Shown: positions 5,011 through 13,105, numbered from the stretch's first letter. The stretch is 16,871 nt of DNA from Afipia sp. (GCA_026400415.1 JAPLPA010000204.1:1-16871); one strand, 5' to 3'. Notes: a model not told the origin generated them from the letters alone. A program made the numbers and translations.

Positions 5011-6555
5011 TTATTGTTTTGCCCACGGCACGTTATGGCGCGTGAGAATTTTTCGGACTTCTTCGACGAGCTTGCCTTCCGGCACGGCGACCTGCGCTTC
5101 GCCCTGCTGCTTTTGCAGAAATGCTTCACGGTCGCCTTCGTTGCTGCCTGCCTGTGCACCAAGAATCATGTCCTTGCTCTGCACGACGCCTTTGGCCTTC
5201 TCGTCGCCGCCCTGAATGACGACACATGGTGAGTTGCGCCGGTCGGCATATTTGAACTGAACGCCGAGATTGTTTTTCGGATTGCCGAGATAAAGTTCGG
5301 CGCGAATTCCTGCGTTGCGCAACGTCGCGACGAATTTCTGATATTGCGCGACGTCGTTGCGATCCATTACCAGCACGACGACGGGACCAAACTCAGGCTT
5401 GGTGTCGATCTTGCCGAGCATCGTGAGCGCGGCCTGAAGGCGCGACACGCCGATGGAAAAGCCAGTCGCGGGCACGGGCTCGCCGCGAAAACGCGAGACA
5501 AGTCCATCGTAACGCCCACCACCGCCGACCGAACCAAAGCGAACCGGGCGGCCCTTCTCGTCTTTGGTCTCCAGCAGCAATTCAACTTCGTAGACAGGGC
5601 CGGTGTAGTATTCGAGACCGCGCACGACGGAGGGGTCGATTTGGATTGAATTGGGATTGTGAGTAAAACGAACAAGTTTTCTTATCTCTTCGAGTTCGCT
5701 AAAGCCTGCATCGATTAAGTCCGACCAGCGCGAAGAAGAAATAAACCGTTGAAGATATTTTCTATAAACTTGGATCGAAAATGGCTTCTCCCAATCACGC
5801 GTGAAAAATTTATGAGCTGCGGCGAGAGCTTTAATCTGCTCGTCACTAAGAAGAGCGCCTTTTGTGAAGTCGCCCTTACCTTCTTCGCCTCCATCCCATC
5901 GACCATGACTAAGTAATTTGCGAATTTCTTCGACCGAAAATTTGTCTAGCTTATCGATTGCTCGCAAAACGCTAAGCTTTTGCTGATCGGCGATTCCTAT
6001 CGACTCCATCACACCATCGAGCACCTTGCGGTTGTTCACCTTCACGACATACGAGCCGCGCGGAATGCCCAGCGCCTCCATCGTATCTGCCGCCATCATG
6101 CACATCTCGGCGTCTGCGGCAGGCGATGCGCTGCCGACCGTGTCGGCGTCGAACTGCATGAACTGGCGATAGCGTCCCGGTCCCGGCTTCTCGTTGCGAT
6201 AGACATAGCCATAGCGATACGAACGATACGGCTTCGGCAGCGTTTCGAAATTTTCAGCGACGTAACGCGCCAGCGGCGCAGTCAGATCGTAACGCAGCGA
6301 AATCCACTGTTCGTCGTCGTCCTGAAACGAGAACACGCCCTCGTTGGGCCGGTCCTGGTCAGGAAGAAACTTTCCGAGCGCATCGGTGTATTCCATGGCC
6401 GGCGTTTCCACCGGCTCGAAACCGTAGCGCTCGTAAACCGCGCGGATTGTCTCGACCATCTGTCGCGTGGCCGCGAGTTCGGACGGCGTGCGGTCCACGA
6501 GACCGCGCGGCAAGCGAGCGCGCAGTTTCTGAGGCTTTTTGTGTTTGTCGGCCAT
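5011..6555 (-). CDS. hisS: Histidine-tRNA ligase
   Basis: 514 residues. It charges tRNA-His with histidine using ATP. Class II signatures are present: a motif 1 region near residues 38-60, motif 2 at about 117-140 (RNEKPGPGRYRQFMQFDADT), and the histidine-specific HisA motif RGLEYYTGPVYE near residue 311. A C-terminal anticodon-binding domain follows from about 390 (VVVLVMDRND, GIRAELY, CVVIQGGDE). Length fits the long alphaproteobacterial form. The segment encoding about residues 185-305 (5640-5999) has about 43 % GC by my count against 58-65 % in the flanking lines. It uses codons such as TTA, AGA and CTT that are rare elsewhere in the gene. It corresponds to the insertion domain between motif 2 and the HisA motif. 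The frame is intact. It is followed at 24 bases by a tautomerase gene and lies 65 bases after tadG on the same strand. Confidence 0.96.
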   Translation of the reverse strand: MADKHKKPQKLRARLPRGLVDRTPSELAATRQMVETIRAVYERYGFEPVETPAMEYTDALGKFLPDQDRPNEGVFSFQDDDEQWISLRYDLTAPLARYVAENFETLPKPYRSYRYGYVYRNEKPGPGRYRQFMQFDADTVGSASPAADAEMCMMAADTMEALGIPRGSYVVKVNNRKVLDGVMESIGIADQQKLSVLRAIDKLDKFSVEEIRKLLSHGRWDGGEEGKGDFTKGALLSDEQIKALAAAHKFFTRDWEKPFSIQVYRKYLQRFISSSRWSDLIDAGFSELEEIRKLVRFTHNPNSIQIDPSVVRGLEYYTGPVYEVELLLETKDEKGRPVRFGSVGGGGRYDGLVSRFRGEPVPATGFSIGVSRLQAALTMLGKIDTKPEFGPVVVLVMDRNDVAQYQKFVATLRNAGIRAELYLGNPKNNLGVQFKYADRRNSPCVVIQGGDEKAKGVVQSKDMILGAQAGSNEGDREAFLQKQQGEAQVAVPEGKLVEEVRKILTRHNVPWAKQ

Positions 6556-6620
6556 GCGCGGTTGGTATCAGCCGACAAATCGGCGGGCAAGCAGAAGTGC
6601 CGTCAAATCGCGTGTTGTTC

Positions 6621-8279
6621 CTAGTTGACCAGCACCGCGCCATCACATCTCACGCCTGTCACCCACACGTCCGCCTGGCCCAAGCCCACGCCAAGCGATT
6701 GCAGCACAGAAGCCAGCAGCGTGTCGATGGACGCTGTCGCGCCGGAGATGATGCTCGTCACCAGCGGGCCGATGCCAGGTATCGGCAGGCCAAGCGGGCC
6801 GAGGTTCACGGTCAGCGAGAGATCGTTCAGCAGGCTCGACGTCAAAGACGACGTGTACGACGTGGTGTTCACAGTCTTCTTCGTTTGCGCCTGAATGTCC
6901 GAATAGCTGAAATTGACGCTTGTCGGCGACGTGTTCGCCATCGTCGCATGCGCACGGCCCGCGACCTGAATGATTCCGAGATTGACGATGTTCACCGCAG
7001 GCGGATTCGGTGCCGTGGAAAAATTCGTCATATTGGCCGCCGTCACATTGCCGATCCACGCGTCGACGATCCCCGGCGAGACGCCAAGCTGCACGGACGA
7101 GGTGTTGACGTTGGGATAACCGCACGACACCGAATTGAGAGTCGCGGTCCCGGCCGCGATCTCGACATAGACCGGCAGGTTCACCACCGACACTGCACCT
7201 GAACCGACAAGCTGGACTTGAAGCAGGATGCGCGTCTGCGCGGTGTGAACCGTCGCACCCGCCGATCCAACCGTGACCCAACTTGTGCCGACCGGGCGCT
7301 CGCCGACAGTCGCCATCAACGTCACGCTTGCAATGCCGGGCAGCGCAAGATTCACATTCGCCGCAATCTGATTGGTGCCGTTGGCGAGCGCACCAGTTGC
7401 AGAGAGCATATCGAACGCGGACACACTGACGCCGGTTTTTGGTTTTTGCCCCGCGATCATGCTGCCATAGGGACCGGCGCTGATCAGCGAGCTCGGCGTG
7501 ATGGTCTTGGTGATCCCTGCCATCGCCAGCGATACGTTCGCCAGCGCGGTTGTGGCGGCGTTCAGGCCATTCGCCGCGGTCTGCGCCGTGACCATTGCTG
7601 AAATAACATCGGCAACCTTCACGTTGCTGCTCAATAAGGAATCGTAGGTAATGCCGGTCAGGTTCGCCTTCGTCGCCAGCGCCGACATGAAATCGAAGGC
7701 GTCGATCTTGGCGTCGATCAGCGATTGGTAATCCATCGCCGACAGTGAAAGCGTGGTGTCAAGCATGCCACCGAGCAGCGCGTTTAAAAGCCCCCCATTG
7801 AGCGACACCAGACGCGAGCCGATGGCGAGACTCGCCAACTGCGTCGTCGTGGCGGTCGCAGTGGTGTTGATCGTGAATTGGCTCGCGTTCGTCAGCACGC
7901 GTCCGAAATAAAGCGGGGTCTGCGTCTGCATGGTGACGCGCACCGCGTTGGCGGGCGTAGCCGCCGCCACAAAGCGCTGCGATGTTGTAAGAGCAGCATT
8001 TGCGCTGTAGACGCCGGGCTCGACCGACACCAGCGAACTCGACGCGTAATTGTTCTTCGTCACGACGGCGGTTGCGGCTGCCGTCACATGTGCCAGGTCG
8101 CTGGCAGCAACAATGGCAGCAAGATCAGCGGCACTCTGCACCTTGCGGCGGTCTGCGAAAATGGTGCCGACATCGATGCCAAGCGCTGCGCATCCGACGA
8201 CAAGTAGCATCACGCCCGCTGACATGATCGCGATGTTGCCGCGCTGGTCATAAGCGAAACGCCGGAGCAGCTTCTGCAC
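6621..8279 (-). CDS. tadG: TadG-like pilus assembly protein
   Basis: 552 residues. The start is GTG 8279 with GGGAGG (8285-8290) 5 bases upstream. The N-terminus RRFAYDQRGNIAIMSAGVML is the TadG-type membrane anchor, with a Gly-Asn before a hydrophobic helix (about 18-40). DVGTIFADRRKVQSAADLAA follows, the conserved Tad N-terminal segment. The remaining 500 residues are a low-complexity Ala/Thr/Ser/Val-rich extracytoplasmic region rich in beta strands, with two cysteines (in SVSCGYP and GVRCDGA). TadG-like proteins take part in Flp/Tad pilus systems, where TadE, TadF and TadG are minor pseudopilin-like parts. It follows tadE after 21 bases. No tadA/B/C or flp gene is in the window, so this is either an outlying tadE-tadG pair or the edge of a larger cluster off the minus-strand side. 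Confidence 0.85.
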   Translation of the reverse strand: MQKLLRRFAYDQRGNIAIMSAGVMLLVVGCAALGIDVGTIFADRRKVQSAADLAAIVAASDLAHVTAAATAVVTKNNYASSSLVSVEPGVYSANAALTTSQRFVAAATPANAVRVTMQTQTPLYFGRVLTNASQFTINTTATATTTQLASLAIGSRLVSLNGGLLNALLGGMLDTTLSLSAMDYQSLIDAKIDAFDFMSALATKANLTGITYDSLLSSNVKVADVISAMVTAQTAANGLNAATTALANVSLAMAGITKTITPSSLISAGPYGSMIAGQKPKTGVSVSAFDMLSATGALANGTNQIAANVNLALPGIASVTLMATVGERPVGTSWVTVGSAGATVHTAQTRILLQVQLVGSGAVSVVNLPVYVEIAAGTATLNSVSCGYPNVNTSSVQLGVSPGIVDAWIGNVTAANMTNFSTAPNPPAVNIVNLGIIQVAGRAHATMANTSPTSVNFSYSDIQAQTKKTVNTTSYTSSLTSSLLNDLSLTVNLGPLGLPIPGIGPLVTSIISGATASIDTLLASVLQSLGVGLGQADVWVTGVRCDGAVLVN

Positions 8280-8300
8280 GACAGCCTCCCAGAATATTTG

Positions 8301-8738
8301 TCAGTACCCACCGCGCGGGATCGCCGCCGTGCGCACGATGGTCGATGGCGGCGCGGGCACGAAGGATGGCAGCGAATAGATGAACATGTTCGACGCGTCG
8401 TAGTTGACGGTCACCAGAAACACATTGGTATCGGATGGCGACGTCGCGGCATTGACTGTGACGCGGCTAGCCGTGATCAGCGGATAGGAATTGACGTTGC
8501 CGGTCACGTAGGCGTTCGCCAGTGAGCTTCGTTCGGTCTCGCTCAATCCAGCGACCGAAGACCGCGCGGCTTCGGCGGCAAGCTGCTGGACGCCGTGAAC
8601 AACCGCGAGGTACGAGCCGAACATCAAAATGCCGAACACGATCATCAGGAACGACGGCAGGATCATCGCGAATTCGACGGCGGATGCGCCGCCATCCTCA
8701 GCACGAAATTTTTTCAAAAGGCGCGATGCGTTTTTCAT
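8301..8738 (-). CDS. tadE: TadE family pseudopilin
   Basis: 145 residues. A basic leader (KNASRLLKKFRAEDGG) precedes ASAVEFAMILPSFLMIVFGI, the TadE signature. It has a Gly-Gly processing position, a glutamate at about +5 of the predicted mature protein and a hydrophobic N-terminal helix. TadE pseudopilins are cut by the TadV-type prepilin peptidase and act in assembly of Flp pili. The helix continues into QQLAAEAARSSVAGL, and the C-terminal part is a small beta domain outside the membrane. It is the first gene of a minus-strand unit with tadG. The 189-base gap upstream, shared with the divergent aminotransferase gene, is AT-rich near 8771-8790 and probably holds its promoter. Confidence 0.9.
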   Translation of the reverse strand: MKNASRLLKKFRAEDGGASAVEFAMILPSFLMIVFGILMFGSYLAVVHGVQQLAAEAARSSVAGLSETERSSLANAYVTGNVNSYPLITASRVTVNAATSPSDTNVFLVTVNYDASNMFIYSLPSFVPAPPSTIVRTAAIPRGGY

Positions 8739-8785
8739 CGCCGCATCTGGCCATACAACCTTTAAGAGCGTATAAATTTAAATGC

Positions 8786-8799
8786 TACTATGAGTAGTA
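8786..8799. repeat. Short inverted repeat in the divergent tadE/aminotransferase gap
   Basis: TACTA-TGAG-TAGTA is a 5-bp inverted repeat with a 4-base spacer, next to the AT-rich TATAAATTTAAAT stretch at 8771-8783. It lies in the only place a promoter for tadE and the aminotransferase could be. It could be an operator, but it is short enough to be chance. Confidence 0.25.
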
Positions 8800-8913
8800 C
8801 GATCTTGCTGACGTGATTGCGACTTTTACTTAGCGTCGACTGGCATCAGCGATGCGTTTCGGCGCGCTTTGGAAACTGATACGTTGCCCGCAACAAAACG
8901 CGCCTCCGTTGCC

Positions 8914-8920
8914 GGAAGGA
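8914..8920 (+). promoter_or_regulatory. Ribosome binding site deciding a TTG start
   Basis: GGAAGGA lies 7 bases before TTG 8928. No ATG or GTG in frame nearby has comparable support, so the aminotransferase begins with TTG. Confidence 0.7.
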
Positions 8921-8927
8921 ATATACC

Positions 8928-10271
8928 TTGAACATTCAGCACCCCCGCGCACCAGTCGCGACGCCGAACGATCTTGACGCTTACTGGATGCCGTTCACCG
9001 CAAACCGCGCGTTCAAGCGCAGTCCGCGCATGGTCGTCGGCGCCAAGGACATGCATTACTTCGCATCCGACGGTCGCAGTATTCTGGATGGCGCATCCGG
9101 CATGTGGTGCACGAATGCCGGCCACGGCCGCGCACAAATTTCGGAAGCAATTTCGAAGTCTGCTGCGACTCTCGATTACGCACCGCCATTTCAATTCGGC
9201 CATCCGCAGGCGTTCGAACTTGCAAGCCGCATCGCAGATCTCGCGCCCAAGGGCCTCGAACATGTTTTCTTTTGCAACTCAGGCTCGGAAGCAGTCGATA
9301 CCGCACTCAAGGTCGCGCTCGCCTATCACAATGTCCGCGGCGAGGCGTCTCGCACACGTTTGATCGGTCGTGAGCGCGGCTATCACGGAGTCGGCTTCGG
9401 CGGAATTTCCGTCGGCGGCATGGTCAATAACCGCAAGATGTTCGGCACGTTGCTAACTGGCGTCGACCATTTGCCGACCACATACGACCGCGAAAAAATG
9501 GCGTTCTCCAAGGGTGAACCGGAATGGGGTGCACATCTTGCGGATGAACTCGAACGCATTGTCGGCATTCATGGCGCGTCAACCATTGCCGCAGTCATTG
9601 TCGAGCCGATGGCGGGATCGACCGGAGTGGTCGTGACACCGAAGGGCTATCTGCAAAAACTGCGCGCGATCTGCGATAAGCACGGCATCCTTTTGATATT
9701 CGACGAAGTCATTACTGGCTTCGGACGTCTTGGTTATGCCTTTGCCGCCGAGCGCTACGGCGTGGTGCCGGACATGATTACTTTTGCCAAGGGCATCACC
9801 AACGGCGCGGTGCCGATGGGCGGCGTCTTGGTCCGCGATGCCATCCACGACACGTTCATGACCGGACCCGACCATATGGTCGAACTGTTTCACGGCTACA
9901 CGTACTCGGCGCACCCATTGGCCTGCGCGGCCGGTCTCGCCACGCTCGATATCTACAAGAAGGAAGACCTTTTCGCGCGCGCGCGAGCGATGGAACCGAA
10001 ATGGGCTGACGCCGTCATGGCGCTGCGTAGCGAACCGAACGTCGTCGATATCCGAACCGTCGGCATCTCTGCAGGCATCGACCTCGCGCCAAAAACAAAC
10101 GCGCCGGGACTACGCGGATTCGAGGCGCTCGACGGCGCGTTCCACAACCACGATATGATGATCCGGGTCGCAGGCGATACCATTTGCCTGACCCCACCGC
10201 TGATCGTATCCGAGAGCCAGATCGGCGAGATCATGGATAAGGTCGCCAAGGTGATCCGCGCTGTTGCCTAA
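8928..10271 (+). CDS. Omega-amino acid:pyruvate aminotransferase (class III, PLP)
   Basis: 447 residues, the usual length for class III aminotransferases. The N-terminal LDAYWMPFTANRAFKRSPRM is the signature of beta-alanine/omega-amino acid:pyruvate transaminases. NSGSEAVDTALK forms the cofactor phosphate loop, and GYHG gives the ring-stacking Tyr. The PLP aspartate is in LLIFDEVITGFGR. The Schiff-base lysine is K288 in FAKGITNGAVPMGG, the position known for omega-transaminases such as that of Chromobacterium. It probably moves the amino group of beta-alanine or related omega-amino acids to pyruvate, giving an aldehyde acid and alanine; the exact donor is not decided by sequence. The start is TTG with a strong ribosome site (8914-8920). 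It is divergent from tadE and followed by an unrelated EAL gene 108 bases later. Confidence 0.92.
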   Translation: MNIQHPRAPVATPNDLDAYWMPFTANRAFKRSPRMVVGAKDMHYFASDGRSILDGASGMWCTNAGHGRAQISEAISKSAATLDYAPPFQFGHPQAFELASRIADLAPKGLEHVFFCNSGSEAVDTALKVALAYHNVRGEASRTRLIGRERGYHGVGFGGISVGGMVNNRKMFGTLLTGVDHLPTTYDREKMAFSKGEPEWGAHLADELERIVGIHGASTIAAVIVEPMAGSTGVVVTPKGYLQKLRAICDKHGILLIFDEVITGFGRLGYAFAAERYGVVPDMITFAKGITNGAVPMGGVLVRDAIHDTFMTGPDHMVELFHGYTYSAHPLACAAGLATLDIYKKEDLFARARAMEPKWADAVMALRSEPNVVDIRTVGISAGIDLAPKTNAPGLRGFEALDGAFHNHDMMIRVAGDTICLTPPLIVSESQIGEIMDKVAKVIRAVA

Positions 10272-10379
10272 TGGCAGCAGCGCCGAAACGATTGCGGCAA
10301 GCAGCGCAAACCAAAGAACAATTTCCCGTCGAATCAAACTTGGTGCTAGACTGACAGCCCAAGGGGTTGGGCGCACTTC

Positions 10380-11771
10380 ATGATCCGCATTTCGACGATT
10401 TTCATCGCCATCTGCATGGTGCTGATCGCCGCTTCGCTCGGCCTTATCCTCTATTCCGTTGCCGGCCTGAGCAGTTCCGAATCCGCCATCGTGGCGCTGA
10501 CCGCGCTGACCTTCCTGATCCTCTACAACGCCGTGTCGATGCGGCTGCGCGACCGCACGGATGTCGGCGGCCAAATTGCGGATCTGTCGCGTGGCACCGC
10601 CGACCTCGCCCGACAGGTGGCTGAGTTCGGTCGACGCATGGGTGCCATCGAGGCAAAACTCTCCACGACGGATTCGAGCGGACAGGATCGAATCCAGTCG
10701 GTGATGGGCGAAATCGGCGAATTGGGGTCGCTCGTGAAGCAACTCGCGGATTCCGTCGCAGCCCACGACGACATTCTCTCAAACACTGGCGGAACGATCG
10801 CCGCGCCCGCAATAACCGCTCTGCAAGGCGCTCCCGATGTAGTGGATATCTCTGTTGCCGAGAAACCGCCCGCGCCAGCCAACCTCAATAACGTTCAAAT
10901 TCTGGTTGCGGTGAAGAACGCGATCGAAGCCAGCCGCATCGATCTCTATCTGCAGCCGATGGTGACGTTGCCGCAGCGCAAAGTGCGCTTTTACGAAGCC
11001 GTGTCGCGGCTGCGCGACGACAAGGATCAGGTCCTCGCAGCTGGGGATTTCATCGGTACGGCGGAAGCCGCAGGGCTGATGGGCCAAATCGACAATATGG
11101 TGATGTTCCGCTGCATCCAAGTTTTGCGGCGGCTGATGGTTCGCAGCAAGGAGGTCGGCGTATTCTGCAACGTCTCAGCATCGACCTTGGCCAACCCTAC
11201 CGCGTTCAGCCAGTGTGTTGATTTTCTGGAAGCAAACCGCGCGCTGGCACCTTCTTTGGTGCTTGAGTTCAAGCAAAGCACGTTCCGTCATTTGGGACCT
11301 GTGGAGAGCGAACACCTCGCCTCATTGGCGCGGCTCGGCTATGGCTTCTCGATCGACAACGTCACTGATTTGCGCATCGACGCACGTGAACTCGCCGACC
11401 GTGGCGTGAAGTTCATCAAGGTACCTGCCGCGATGCTGCTCGACCAGAAACAATTGTCATCGGCAGATATCCACGCCGCCGATCTGTCTGACTTGCTGGC
11501 GCGTTATGGAATCGATCTTGTCGCCGAACGAATTGAAGGCGAACGCGCCGTGATCGATCTTCTCGATTATGACGTGCGTTTCGGTCAGGGCTTCCTGTTC
11601 GCGCCACCACGTCCGTTGCGACCGGAAGGCGCGCCTTTGTCCTCCACTGACGCCGCTACGATGCCGCCCAAAGCCGTTACGCCTGCGAGTGCTTCGGCGA
11701 CGGCGGTTGCAGCCGACGTGAACCGGGTGACCGGCAGTGCCGCGCTGGCACGACGTGCCGCGAAAAGCTGA
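10380..11771 (+). CDS. TipF-like membrane protein with degenerate EAL domain
   Basis: 463 residues. Two membrane segments (about 5-29 and 35-53) are followed by a coiled-coil region (about 60-145) and a Pro/Ala linker. An EAL domain runs from about 175 to 415, and a low-complexity tail follows. This layout and size match TipF of Caulobacter, a c-di-GMP-binding protein that guides polar flagellum assembly. In the EAL domain the metal and catalytic positions are E206 (EAV), N264, E296, D326, K347, E383 and Q403. The normal DDFGTG is replaced by D326-N327-V-T, and loop 6 is lost. I therefore expect little phosphodiesterase activity and a binding role instead. A HAD gene follows after 21 bases, and a cheY lies just beyond it. 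No strong ribosome site is seen before ATG 10380. Confidence 0.8.
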   Translation: MIRISTIFIAICMVLIAASLGLILYSVAGLSSSESAIVALTALTFLILYNAVSMRLRDRTDVGGQIADLSRGTADLARQVAEFGRRMGAIEAKLSTTDSSGQDRIQSVMGEIGELGSLVKQLADSVAAHDDILSNTGGTIAAPAITALQGAPDVVDISVAEKPPAPANLNNVQILVAVKNAIEASRIDLYLQPMVTLPQRKVRFYEAVSRLRDDKDQVLAAGDFIGTAEAAGLMGQIDNMVMFRCIQVLRRLMVRSKEVGVFCNVSASTLANPTAFSQCVDFLEANRALAPSLVLEFKQSTFRHLGPVESEHLASLARLGYGFSIDNVTDLRIDARELADRGVKFIKVPAAMLLDQKQLSSADIHAADLSDLLARYGIDLVAERIEGERAVIDLLDYDVRFGQGFLFAPPRPLRPEGAPLSSTDAATMPPKAVTPASASATAVAADVNRVTGSAALARRAAKS

Positions 11772-11792
11772 TCTTACCTGCAAGATGACACA

Positions 11793-12653
11793 ATGACGAA
11801 GCTGCGGTTTGTCGATCATGCGCGTGAGCTGACCGCTGGCGTCGATGTTATCCTCAGCGACATATGGGGTGTGGTTCACGACGGTCTCGTGGGTTTCCCG
11901 GAAGCCTGCGCAACGCTGCTGGAATTCCGGCAACAGGGTGGCACCGTTATTCTGATAACCAATGCACCTCGCCCCGCAGATTCAGTGCAGCGTCAATTGC
12001 GCAAGATGAACATCGCCGACGAGACCTATGACGGCATCGTGTCGTCCGGCGATCTCACACGCAACTATGTCGCGGCGCATTTGCAAAATAGCGTTTTTCA
12101 GATCGGGCCGGAGCGCGACAACCCGATGTTCCGAGGGATCAATGTGAAATTTGCGCCGATCGAGGCCGCAGACTACATTCTTTGCACTGGTCCGTTCGAC
12201 GATGAAGTCGAAACCGCCGAAGACTATCGCGACATGATGGTGAAGGCACGCCAGCGCAATCTGACATTCATCTGCGCCAATCCCGATATCGTAGTGGAGC
12301 GTGGCGATAGGCTGATTTACTGCGCGGGCGCGATCGCCGAACTGTACCGCGAACTCGGTGGCAACGGGATTTTCTACGGCAAGCCCCACCCGCCGATTTA
12401 CGAGCGTGCATTTGAACTTGCAGAATTAAAGCGAGGCAAGCCCACCCCAAAAAGCCAGGTGCTGGCGATCGGCGACTCCGTCCGTACCGATCTGACCGGA
12501 GCTAACACGATGGGCATCAATTGTTTGTTCGTCACGCGCGGCATTCACTCGGCGGACTTCGCCGATGTCGAGGAAATCGACGACTTCACCGTCAAGCGTC
12601 TGTTCGGGGAGACGAAGCCGCCGCTGGCTCTGACGCGAGATTTAAAGCGATAG
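11793..12653 (+). CDS. TIGR01459-type HAD superfamily protein
   Basis: 286 residues, a NagD-like (class IIA) HAD fold. Motif I reads SDIWGVVHDG with D23 as nucleophile, but the usual second Asp (DxD) is Trp25. The group I know as TIGR01459 in alphaproteobacteria has this D.WGV form. Motif II is LITNAPRP, motif III is the lysine of GKPHPPIYERAF, and motif IV is IGDSVRTDLTGA (D228). Because the acid/base Asp is missing, phosphatase activity may be weak or altered; the substrate is unknown. It begins 21 bases after the EAL gene and is probably cotranscribed with it. A terminator-like hairpin follows directly after its stop. Confidence 0.88.
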   Translation: MTKLRFVDHARELTAGVDVILSDIWGVVHDGLVGFPEACATLLEFRQQGGTVILITNAPRPADSVQRQLRKMNIADETYDGIVSSGDLTRNYVAAHLQNSVFQIGPERDNPMFRGINVKFAPIEAADYILCTGPFDDEVETAEDYRDMMVKARQRNLTFICANPDIVVERGDRLIYCAGAIAELYRELGGNGIFYGKPHPPIYERAFELAELKRGKPTPKSQVLAIGDSVRTDLTGANTMGINCLFVTRGIHSADFADVEEIDDFTVKRLFGETKPPLALTRDLKR

Positions 12654-12654
12654 A

Positions 12655-12682
12655 CAAAAAAAGCCCGGCAAGTGCCGGGCTT
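12655..12682 (-). terminator. Intrinsic terminator of the cheY gene
   Basis: AAGCCCGGC-AAGT-GCCGGGCTT is a perfect 9-bp stem (12661-12669 with 12674-12682) with a 4-base loop. On the minus strand it ends in seven T residues (A-run 12656-12662 on plus). It lies about 30 bases beyond the cheY stop. The plus-strand HAD gene also ends here, but on that strand only TT follows the stem, so the signal is mainly for cheY. Confidence 0.88.
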
Positions 12683-12712
12683 CCGCCTATCTGAATTAAG
12701 TCGGTGGAAGCG

Positions 12713-13105
12713 TTACGCCGGCTCGTCCGGGAAAACCGCTTCGATCTTGGTCTTGAGCGTTGCGGCATTGAACGGCTTGACGATGTAATTGTTCACGCCA
12801 GCCTTCTTGGCGGCGATGACGTTCTCGGTCTTCGATTCCGCAGTAATCATGATAAATGGCGTGGTCGACAGATTGGGGTCGCCACGCACTTCCTTGAGAA
12901 GGTCGTATCCGGTCATCGGCTCCATATTCCAATCGGAGATGACAAGACCGTATTTCTTGCCGCGCATCTTGTTGAGCGCCGCCGAGCCGTCGCTGGCGTC
13001 GTCGATATTTTCAAAACCGAGTTGCTTGAGAAGGTTGCGAATGATGCGGATCATGGTGTTGTAATCGTCCACCACAAGAACCGACATCGACAAATCCATG
13101 GCCAT
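12713..13105 (-). CDS. cheY: Single-domain CheY-like response regulator
   Basis: 130 residues, a receiver domain only. The acidic pocket is D13-D14, the phosphoacceptor is D58 (in LVISDWNMEPMTG), the switch threonine is T88 (ITAES) and the conserved lysine is K110 (IVKPF). All the key residues for phosphorylation by a histidine kinase are present. With no output domain it should act by protein contact, like CheY at the flagellar motor or a stand-alone regulator. The start is ATG 13105, with GGGAGA 9 bases upstream; the ATG two codons later is too far from that site. It is monocistronic: it has its own terminator (12655-12682) and is divergent from ribF. No che genes are nearby, so its kinase is unknown. 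Confidence 0.9.
   Translation of the reverse strand: MAMDLSMSVLVVDDYNTMIRIIRNLLKQLGFENIDDASDGSAALNKMRGKKYGLVISDWNMEPMTGYDLLKEVRGDPNLSTTPFIMITAESKTENVIAAKKAGVNNYIVKPFNAATLKTKIEAVFPDEPA

Noticed and set aside
6571..6584. Small hairpin GCCGA-CAAA-TCGGC between tadG and hisS
   Set aside because: Only a 5-bp stem with no T-tract on either strand; too weak to call a terminator.
6447..7202. 251-codon plus-strand open frame
   Set aside because: Antisense to the hisS start and tadG C-terminus; the predicted product is arginine-rich low complexity.
10110..10766. 218-codon minus-strand open frame crossing the aminotransferase end and EAL start
   Set aside because: It overlaps two well supported genes on the opposite strand and has no motif.
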